In this document: piece by piece, positions 16,438 to 21,901 of the stretch
Layout: the number at the start of each line of letters is the position of its first letter
Position numbering within the stretch: the stretch's first letter is position 1
Source: a virus
Reading direction: 5' to 3' (one strand)
Virus record (IMG/VR): IMGVR_UViG_3300025759_000767
Coordinates: 1-22,530 of that record
DNA: 22,530 nucleotides
Translations under genes and position numbers: made by a program
Notes under the pieces: generated by a model
Seen by the model: only the letters and a program-made list of their open reading frames with translations
The model's database searches: none
What the model was told of the DNA's origin: nothing

Positions 16438-18584
16438 GCATATTCCTCTTGATCAAGCCAATTTGTCCCACGACTTATTTCTATTTCTAGAGGAACTACT
16501 ATGCTGTAATTAAATCGTTTTTCTGCCTCTTCTCCGACCTTTGTCATCGCCTCTGTGAGTATTTCTTTGACGATTTCTTCTTCATCAGGATGAGTATCGA
16601 CGACGATGCTATCGTGTACCGTGAGTATCAGCTTTGAAATCAGGTCTTTTTCTTTGAATAACCTAAAAGTTCTTATACACGCCAACTGCACTAGGTCTGC
16701 ACTGAAGCCCTGTACTGGGTAGTTCAGTATCTGCGTAGCCTTGGTCACTCGGTTGTTTCGAGTACGTATGACGTTAGGCCAAAAGTACTGGCGACCAGAT
16801 GGTGTCTCGACAGTGCCATTCTTCAGCGCACCTGTCATAAGAGATTGGTGCCACGTGTAGATGCCATCGTAGATTTCATAGAAACGGTCAAAGTATGCCT
16901 TGATATGCTCTGGTTGACCTGCGCCCGTACCCCCAAACAGCGGCTGGAAGCTAGCCCACTTGTGACCCTGCCTCTCTGCCTTACTCACCTCTTCAGGAGA
17001 CTTCTGTAGGCAGATACTCGCAGTCTGTCTGTGAATGTCCTTACCCTCGATGATGTCGGCAATGCCCTGCCCATCACGCGACAACTCACACGCCGTTCTA
17101 AATTCAAGACCTGAGTAGTCACTTTCTAAAAGCAGACCGTTTTCGAACCGACTTACAAAGCACTTACGTACAGGAAATCCTCTCTTAGGCTGGTTCTGCA
17201 AATTTAATGACATACCGCCGCCCGAAGACAGGCGACCAGTAGAGGCGATGCACTGATTAAAGTTTGCGTGGAGAAGACCCGTAGATCGTGTACCTCGTTT
17301 GATACCTGCGACGAAACTATCTAGGTAGACAGACACGGCACTCAGGCGAGAAAGTTTCGTGAGAAATTCTACGGCAATATCTTTATTTTTGCGCTCTGCC
17401 TGACGTATCAGTGACTGGATAGTCTCCTTATCGGTCTTAAATCCGTTGATACTAGCGTCATAGGGTGAGCTTGGAGATAACTTCAGCCCTGCTACTTCCC
17501 CAGTAGATACGTAAATAGCACCTACACCCTTACACGGCTTGCATTTAGTACGGTTTTTGTAGGGGTCACCTTGGATACGATACTTCTTACCATTCTTCTG
17601 TCGAGTGATCTGCTTGTATTGCTGAATGGAGCCTATGCCATTACAGTCTCTGCACTTGTGAGCAGTCTTACGGAATACAACTCTAGTAGTTGCGCGAACA
17701 GCATCCACAAACTGATTGGTACTCATATAAGGTGGTCTGAGAGGTTTGCCCTCATCGTCTGTGAATATGTTAAACGTCTGTCGGTGTATGTCCTTGTCTA
17801 TTACTTCACGTGAGTAGATGACTTTGGTCATGTGGATACCGCTGTTAAAGTTTACTGGCTCGTCGCCCATAACCATTTCAGCGATTTCTCTCAGCCGCTT
17901 CTCCAGTTCTACCTTCTCGGCTTCAAACTCCTTTTCCACCTCTAGTAGAGCGTCCATGTCTATCTTCACGCCATTCATTTCTATTTCGCATAGAAACATC
18001 AGCATCTCATTCATAAATGGGATTACTTTCTTTAGGCTCTGATTGTGTTCACGCTCGAAGATTTCTTGCTGCGCGAGGTATAGCTCCCCAGTGGCTCTGA
18101 CATCGGCCTCGGCATACTCTATTACCGTATCTAGTGGCATTGCCTCGAAGCCTGTACCACTCTTAAACAACTCATCAATCAGGTCTGATTTCTTGATGCT
18201 CTCAGTCTTACGTCTGATGGCACTGTCCTTCAGCGACAGACCTCTGTTCTGCCCCTTGGCTAGTAAGTACTCTGCTATCATCGTGTCGAATACTTGCGCA
18301 GGTATGTCGAAGCCCATTTCCTGTAGCCACTCTACATCAAACTTTGCGTTGTGGCAGATAAGCAGGTCAGCTTCTGCGAGGTGTTCTCTTAGTTGATCTA
18401 TGCCGTCAGGATATGGCTTCTCGTTGTGATACCATACGTCATTATGTACGTCCTCTACTGTCGTGTCAGACAACCAGCCGTAGTGGGCCGATACACATCT
18501 GTTATTTGGGTTCTTCGGGCTGTTATCTATGCGCCCTTCTATACGCTCGACGGTGGTCTCTAAGTCTAGTACTAGTTTCTTCAA
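16434..18584 (-). CDS. polA: Family A DNA polymerase with 3'-5' exonuclease and inserted DnaJ-like zinc module
   Basis: This 716-residue replicative polymerase starts with TTG, supported by GGGGAG 8 bases upstream; no in-frame ATG lies nearby. Exonuclease motifs are LDLETT (Asp7, Glu9), CHNAKFD (Asn79, Asp83) and YAEAD (Tyr157, Asp161). Residues 311-355 hold two CxxCxGxG units (CRDCNGIG and CKPCKGVG) about 33 residues apart, as in DnaJ zinc fingers. Polymerase motif A is DYSGLEF (Asp489), motif B R538-QGH-K542-WAS-F546, and motif C VHDS (His657, Asp658). Phe546 aligns with E. coli Pol I Phe762. Motif C has Ser where HDE is usual. The zinc insertion is the unusual feature reported for phage HMO-2011. 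Its start overlaps the stop of a 49-residue ORF, suggesting coupled translation. Confidence 0.95.
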   Translation of the reverse strand: MKKLVLDLETTVERIEGRIDNSPKNPNNRCVSAHYGWLSDTTVEDVHNDVWYHNEKPYPDGIDQLREHLAEADLLICHNAKFDVEWLQEMGFDIPAQVFDTMIAEYLLAKGQNRGLSLKDSAIRRKTESIKKSDLIDELFKSGTGFEAMPLDTVIEYAEADVRATGELYLAQQEIFEREHNQSLKKVIPFMNEMLMFLCEIEMNGVKIDMDALLEVEKEFEAEKVELEKRLREIAEMVMGDEPVNFNSGIHMTKVIYSREVIDKDIHRQTFNIFTDDEGKPLRPPYMSTNQFVDAVRATTRVVFRKTAHKCRDCNGIGSIQQYKQITRQKNGKKYRIQGDPYKNRTKCKPCKGVGAIYVSTGEVAGLKLSPSSPYDASINGFKTDKETIQSLIRQAERKNKDIAVEFLTKLSRLSAVSVYLDSFVAGIKRGTRSTGLLHANFNQCIASTGRLSSGGGMSLNLQNQPKRGFPVRKCFVSRFENGLLLESDYSGLEFRTACELSRDGQGIADIIEGKDIHRQTASICLQKSPEEVSKAERQGHKWASFQPLFGGTGAGQPEHIKAYFDRFYEIYDGIYTWHQSLMTGALKNGTVETPSGRQYFWPNVIRTRNNRVTKATQILNYPVQGFSADLVQLACIRTFRLFKEKDLISKLILTVHDSIVVDTHPDEEEIVKEILTEAMTKVGEEAEKRFNYSIVVPLEIEISRGTNWLDQEEYA

Positions 18585-18730
18585 AAGTCTGGCTCCCCAT
18601 GCTCGTCAAAGGTAGGCCGTCTATATTCTTGCACTCTCGCGGCTACCTCTTGTGGTTTTTTCTCAGCCATCACACCAAATTGTCGTACCTGTAGTTCAAT
18701 GTGTGGCGGTAATCTGGCTTCACACTTCAT
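18581..18730 (-). CDS. Small ORF between helicase and polymerase, unknown
   Basis: This 49-residue ORF fills the only gap between helicase and polymerase and overlaps both: its ATG (18730) lies inside the helicase end (11 bases) and its stop TGA overlaps the polymerase TTG start (TTTTGA). The sequence is charged, with a likely helix (MAEKKPQEVAARVQEYRRP) and an acidic end (FDEHGEPDF). There is no strong Shine-Dalgarno sequence at the first ATG; an internal ATG at codon 21 is also possible. Exact tiling of the gap supports a real gene. Function is unknown; it may act mainly to couple polymerase translation to the helicase message. Confidence 0.6.
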   Translation of the reverse strand: MKCEARLPPHIELQVRQFGVMAEKKPQEVAARVQEYRRPTFDEHGEPDF

Positions 18731-19937
18731 AGCGCGAAGTCTTATGGTCTAGCTGACACATGACTGTGCCGTGCCACCCTGAGATTTTATTCTTCATCAC
18801 CGTAATCCAGCGAGAAGGATCGTCGGGGTTTTCCTTGTCATCCATCTTACCTAAGCCTATTAAGATGTCGCTCTCGGCTACCTTACCCACCTTACTACCT
18901 TCCAGCATTGTTGGCGTGAGGCGTGTCTTACCTTCAGCTTCGGCAGATGCTTGTGAAAGACCTATTAAGGCCACGTTATGCTTCTTGGCTAATTCACGTA
19001 GGCGGTAGTACAATTCTCTCAGGCGTTCATGCCCAGAGTTAAATGTCTGCGTGAGTGCGATCTTGTCTGCCATATCCACGATTACGACATCAAATTTTTG
19101 TTGGCTCAGGAAGGCATCGAGTTGCTGTATATCCCAGCCCTGACTATCTGCGAAGATAAGACGGTCCCTAATAGCTGCATACCGTGCGGCAGCGGCCTGT
19201 GGCTCGAAGTTCATCTCCTCTTTGGTCATACCAGTGAACGCTTGCATGGCACGTAGCTTAGTGCGCTTACCCACCTCTTCGTTGGCTATGTAACCAACCT
19301 TGGCACCTTGCTGGCAGAAGCCGTCTGGGGCAGCGCATAGGCTAATAGCAAATGCCGTCTTGCCTACGTTAGAGTATGCTGCAATGACACCGAACTCTCC
19401 GCGCCCAATGCCATATACATTTCTACTCAGGGTCTCGATGTTAAACTTAAATCTATTGTCGTCTGATACAGTAGCTAATAGCTCGTAGATATCGTCTGTG
19501 ACTATGTAGTCATTAAAGTTATCTGGTAGGTATCCATCTGATACACGGTCCAAAAGAGTATTCAGCTTGTCCATTGCAGAGGCATCACCCTCAGACATTG
19601 ATATACCTAGCTGGGCAATATCTAAACCAATGTGCTGCCGCCAGAGTGTCTCGATGACATCACTAGCTACGGCACTGTCTATGTCATCAGCATTGGAAAT
19701 AGAATTTACTAGGTCTTCAATCTCAGCCGACCACGAACCCGTCGATGTAGGATTTTTAGACTTCCAGTAAGTAAATAGTTCAAGAGGCGTAATGTCCTTC
19801 TCAAACTTATCGTGCATCGAGATAATTGTCTCGAATACATCTTTCATAGTCTCGTCGAACAGTGATGCTCGAAGTTTTGCCTTATTTTCCTCATAGAATG
19901 AGTGGTTAAGGCAGCTTTTAAGAAGTGATTGGTCCAT
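18720..19937 (-). CDS. DnaB-type replicative helicase
   Basis: This 405-residue protein has an N-terminal helical domain (1-160) and a RecA-like C-terminal domain. AYSNVGKT (187-194) is the Walker A motif with Lys193. ANEE (218-221) holds the catalytic Glu. DVVIVDMAD (283-291) is Walker B with Asp288, and IGLSQAS (325-331) is the motif-3 Gln. LEGSKVGKVAESDILIGL matches the late DnaB/RAD55-like motif. It would unwind the fork as a hexamer with the primase encoded upstream. The first Gly of Walker A is Ala here. The ATG follows the shared AGCACT element and a terminator, so this is probably the start of a transcription unit. No strong Shine-Dalgarno sequence is seen (GAAG close to the ATG). Confidence 0.9.
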   Translation of the reverse strand: MDQSLLKSCLNHSFYEENKAKLRASLFDETMKDVFETIISMHDKFEKDITPLELFTYWKSKNPTSTGSWSAEIEDLVNSISNADDIDSAVASDVIETLWRQHIGLDIAQLGISMSEGDASAMDKLNTLLDRVSDGYLPDNFNDYIVTDDIYELLATVSDDNRFKFNIETLSRNVYGIGRGEFGVIAAYSNVGKTAFAISLCAAPDGFCQQGAKVGYIANEEVGKRTKLRAMQAFTGMTKEEMNFEPQAAAARYAAIRDRLIFADSQGWDIQQLDAFLSQQKFDVVIVDMADKIALTQTFNSGHERLRELYYRLRELAKKHNVALIGLSQASAEAEGKTRLTPTMLEGSKVGKVAESDILIGLGKMDDKENPDDPSRWITVMKNKISGWHGTVMCQLDHKTSRYEV

Positions 19938-19939
19938 TC

Positions 19940-19990
19940 TTCGCTATCCATTAACAATTAATAGAGTGCTATAGTAGACCAATTAGCGAA
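19940..19990 (-). promoter_or_regulatory. Regulatory leader of the helicase operon
   Basis: This space between the terminator at 19999 and the helicase ATG contains AGCACTCTATTAATTG (19955-19970, - strand), matching elements upstream of the 272-residue gene and the primase. It also has the small dyad ATTAA-TTG-TTAAT, and is bounded by a perfect 7-bp inverted repeat TTCGCTA (19940-19946) / TAGCGAA (19984-19990). No clean -35/-10 pair is seen. It is probably a promoter or operator, but which is undecided. Confidence 0.45.
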
Positions 19991-19991
19991 A

Positions 19992-20022
19992 TAAAAAAAG
20001 CCCCAACTTTGCAGAAGGGGCT
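19992..20022 (-). terminator. Rho-independent terminator after the 68-residue gene
   Basis: On the - strand AGCCCC, a 12-base loop and GGGGCT are followed by seven T residues (19992-19998, with the end of the stem). It lies 25 bases beyond the stop of the 68-residue ORF and separates it from the helicase unit. Confidence 0.85.
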
Positions 20023-20047
20023 AATTAGTTTGATTACGTTAGTAGTA

Positions 20048-20254
20048 CTAGTTGGCTCTGAATTTCATTTTACTCAGGTCTACAGAACCAGCCTCACCTC
20101 GGCGTTCTCGAAGCTCACACTGATACGTAATTACCCGTGGGTTCTTTTCACAGTATTCACGTATCAGCTTCTCTAGTGCTTCTTCTTCAGCAGCGGCTTC
20201 TCGGAAGCCCCCATCAATTTCTAGATCGATTATAGCTATTCCTCTAGCTTTCAT
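20048..20254 (-). CDS. Small protein, unknown function
   Basis: This 68-residue protein begins MKARGIAIIDLEIDGG, a beta-like segment, followed by a helix rich in Glu and Ala (FREAAAEEEALEKLIREYCEK) and a second strand (PRVITYQCELRERRG), ending KMKFRAN. AAAGGAAT is placed 6-9 bases before the ATG. A strong terminator follows it. The beta-helix-beta layout is compatible with a small regulator, but no family is recognised. It is preceded by up to 250 bases with only a doubtful ORF. Confidence 0.7.
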   Translation of the reverse strand: MKARGIAIIDLEIDGGFREAAAEEEALEKLIREYCEKNPRVITYQCELRERRGEAGSVDLSKMKFRAN

Positions 20255-20342
20255 TATACCATTCCTTTAACTTTAACGTCTGTACTGGTGGCCTAGACGG
20301 TGTTTTTGTTAACCCAGTTGTCCTCTGGATAGTGATTGGCAG
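20255..20342. other. Non-coding space, nothing clear
   Basis: There is no ORF, promoter pair or stem-loop that I can support in these 88 bases, apart from the ribosome binding site of the 68-residue gene at the left edge. If the ORF at 20343-20543 is not real, the empty space extends to 20503. Confidence 0.6.
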
Positions 20343-20543
20343 CTATAAGGAATGAATCGGAGGACCGCTAGGGGGATTCTGTAATGACACCACATAAGTC
20401 ATCATTTTTATAGGACGCTCTGCCGCCTTAGTACGTGATCTTCTGCGATTTACTCTAGACCTATTACCCCCACAAGTAATAAAGGCCCACGTAAATACGC
20501 TACTTACCGTAGTAAATTGTTTATCTGTTCTGTAGTGAGCCAT
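20343..20543 (-). CDS. Doubtful small basic ORF overlapping the primase end
   Basis: This 66-residue ORF starts 40 bases inside the primase 3' end, with GAGAAAG 6 bases before the ATG, and fills most of the space to the next gene. It has an Arg-rich centre (NRSRVNRRRSRTKAAERP) and a Pro-rich end. Against it: the long out-of-frame overlap, lack of any recognised family, and two GANTC sites within it, a motif almost absent from the certain genes. It could be a small DNA- or RNA-binding protein or simply an open stretch of non-coding DNA. Confidence 0.35.
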   Translation of the reverse strand: MAHYRTDKQFTTVSSVFTWAFITCGGNRSRVNRRRSRTKAAERPIKMMTYVVSLQNPPSGPPIHSL

Positions 20544-21259
20544 TTAAGGTCTTTCTCAGTTAGTCGCAGCTTTAGGGTCTTATCTTTACTTCTGATTGTA
20601 TTGAGTGCCTTAGTGTTCGCGTCTTTGTCAAGAACTAAATACCTATTAGTGTAACAACTAATTGACTGCTTTATTGTGGAAGTCAAGTTTGTACCTAGCA
20701 TTGCCACACCTACGTAGCCGTCTAGTCTACTCACACTACAGGCTGATGGTATGTCTTCTACGAGTACGGCATCAGTTCCCTCACCTACGTGTACACCGCC
20801 TTCGATGACACCATAAGTCATCCACTTAGGTCCATAGGGTTTCAGGCATCTACCCACTGCACCTCTATCTGCGTAGAACATTACTCGGTCTTCGGCTGGT
20901 GCGTAGCGTACATCTATCCATCCGTTCTGGTAAGCCTCTAGACTATTCACAGACTTCAGGAAGTCGATTGCTGGTTTATGGTTATCTACTGAAGTAGTTA
21001 TCTCTGGTAATGGTTTAACCTTAGCAGTCGTCTTAGATACTTTTGCTAGATAGTCTTTGGAAGACTGAAGAGATCGTCTACCTTGGTATATGCCTCTTCC
21101 ATTACAGCTTGCTCTATAACAGAACCACTTTAGTTGACCATCTATTTTAGAGACTGCTAGCTTCTTATAACCACCACAGAAAGGGCATTGGATTACTATA
21201 GTATCCCCCTCTCTGATATTAATAGTCTTTACTATTTCTAACTGCTCTAAGTAGGTCAT
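20504..21259 (-). CDS. DNA primase (zinc finger plus TOPRIM)
   Basis: This 251-residue protein has an N-terminal zinc-binding domain with CPFC (Cys25, Cys28) and CYRASC (Cys47, Cys52). The TOPRIM domain has VLVEDIPSA with catalytic Glu168 and YLVLDKDAN with Asp211 and Asp213, the DxD metal pair. It would make RNA primers for the phage replisome with the separately encoded DnaB-type helicase, unlike T7, where the two are fused. It is shorter than cellular DnaG (about 580) because it lacks the helicase-interaction domain. No strong Shine-Dalgarno sequence is visible before the ATG. The leader contains a short hairpin (21279-21298: CTG-C-CCCT, TCGC loop, AGGG-A-CAG) and the shared AGCACT element. 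Confidence 0.9.
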   Translation of the reverse strand: MTYLEQLEIVKTINIREGDTIVIQCPFCGGYKKLAVSKIDGQLKWFCYRASCNGRGIYQGRRSLQSSKDYLAKVSKTTAKVKPLPEITTSVDNHKPAIDFLKSVNSLEAYQNGWIDVRYAPAEDRVMFYADRGAVGRCLKPYGPKWMTYGVIEGGVHVGEGTDAVLVEDIPSACSVSRLDGYVGVAMLGTNLTSTIKQSISCYTNRYLVLDKDANTKALNTIRSKDKTLKLRLTEKDLKWLTTEQINNLLR

Positions 21260-21330
21260 CTCTAGTCCGTTGGTTATACTGCCCCTTCGCAGGGACAGCG
21301 TCAGCTTATCGTCAAAAACAATTTAGTCAA

Positions 21331-21362
21331 CAACTAATTAAGTGCTATATTAAAACACTTAA
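21331..21362 (-). promoter_or_regulatory. Shared AGCACT element and inverted repeat upstream of primase
   Basis: AGCACTTAATTAGTTG (21331-21346, - strand) matches the elements at 16414-16429 and 19955-19970. A perfect 7-bp inverted repeat TTAAGTG (21338-21344) / CACTTAA (21356-21362) overlaps it. It is probably an operator or promoter for the primase transcript, or an arm site of the neighbouring attachment region. Confidence 0.4.
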
Positions 21363-21415
21363 AGTTAACAGGTATTAATGTAAGTATATCATAAGCCATT
21401 GATTTTAAACATCAT

Positions 21416-21460
21416 CTGTTAATCAATTGGTCGTAGGTTCGATCCCTACCGCCGGAGCCA
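21416..21460 (+). other. attP: Candidate attP: 3' half of a tRNA-Asn(GUU) gene
   Basis: This 45-base segment reads as the end of a tRNA-Asn gene: anticodon loop CTGTTAA (21416-21422, anticodon GUU), stem strand TCAAT, variable loop TGGTC, T arm GTAGG-TTCGATC-CCTAC (21433-21449), acceptor strand CGCCGGA (21450-21456), discriminator G and CCA. The 5' half is absent: no TCCGGCG acceptor strand or D arm lies upstream, and the bases before 21416 do not complete the anticodon stem. A tRNA 3' half in a phage non-coding segment is the usual form of an attP core for a tyrosine integrase. No integrase is in the window. Confidence 0.8.
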
Positions 21461-21497
21461 ACTATTTGATATTATTAGATAAATAACTGTTTGGCTA

Positions 21498-21551
21498 GTG
21501 TAAGTGGCATGGCAGATAGCTTTGTGGCAGTCTGCCATTTTTGCCACTCAC
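21498..21551. other. Strong composite stem-loop next to the attP-like core
   Basis: GTG, AGTGGCA (21503-21509) and TGGCAGA (21510-21516) on the left pair with TCTGCCA (21531-21537), TGCCACT (21542-21548) and CAC (21549-21551) on the right, with a 2-base bulge, a 4-T bulge and a 14-base loop. TGGCA occurs three times directly and TGCCA twice. It could be a structured RNA, a terminator of - strand transcription after the 45-residue ORF, or a protein-binding site of the attachment region. Confidence 0.55.
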
Positions 21552-21558
21552 GTTATTA

Positions 21559-21696
21559 TTATTTGACCGACTCAATCTCCAGTCTGGATTCTGTTAGTCT
21601 GGGATTGTTGATTTCTTTATCAGCCACTGACTTAGTTGTGTTCTTGTAGGCGAACACTGCGCCAGTCTTCTTGCATATATATTTGATCTTAACCAT
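21559..21696 (-). CDS. Small basic ORF downstream of the 70-residue gene, unknown
   Basis: This 45-residue ORF begins MVKIKYICKKTGAVFAYKNT and ends LEIESVK. Its ATG overlaps the stop of the 70-residue gene (ATGGTTAA) with GAGAG upstream, so coupled translation is plausible. The first part looks like a short beta-hairpin with a single Cys, a shape common in tiny phage proteins. It contains two of the rare GANTC sites. No family is recognised. Confidence 0.55.
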   Translation of the reverse strand: MVKIKYICKKTGAVFAYKNTTKSVADKEINNPRLTESRLEIESVK

Positions 21697-21901
21697 CGGA
21701 CATCTCTCGAATGTGATCTTCTATGAAGTCATAGACTATTTGCATATCCAGCTTGGCGGCTGCGCAGTAGAGTACCAGCTTCAAGCCTTCCTCTGTCAGT
21801 AAGTTTCTGCACTTGTCGTCCATGTGAAACTGATACGTAGCGGAACCGTCTTCGTGTTCTTCTACAGTCTCTACTCCGATTATTCCTGCGTCAGTATTCA
21901 T
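21689..21901 (-). CDS. Small protein, unknown function
   Basis: This 70-residue protein overlaps the ThyX stop by ATGA and is therefore probably translated with it. Predicted layout: strands GIIGVETVEEHEDGSATYQFHMD, then helices LLTEEGLKLVLYCAAAKLDMQIVYDFIEDHI. It resembles small hypothetical proteins often seen in phage replication regions, but I cannot name a family. Confidence 0.75.
   Translation of the reverse strand: MNTDAGIIGVETVEEHEDGSATYQFHMDDKCRNLLTEEGLKLVLYCAAAKLDMQIVYDFIEDHIREMSDG

Noticed and set aside
19969-19985. T7-like promoter (TAATTGGTCTACTATAG on the - strand)
   Set aside because: The resemblance to the T7 class promoter is real, but the spacing is one base short, it is not repeated elsewhere in the window, and no phage RNA polymerase gene is seen. 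It is kept only as part of the shared AGCACT leader.
21370-21460. Complete phage-encoded tRNA-Asn
   Set aside because: No D arm or 5' acceptor strand (TCCGGCG) exists upstream, and the anticodon stem does not pair, so only the 3' half is present.
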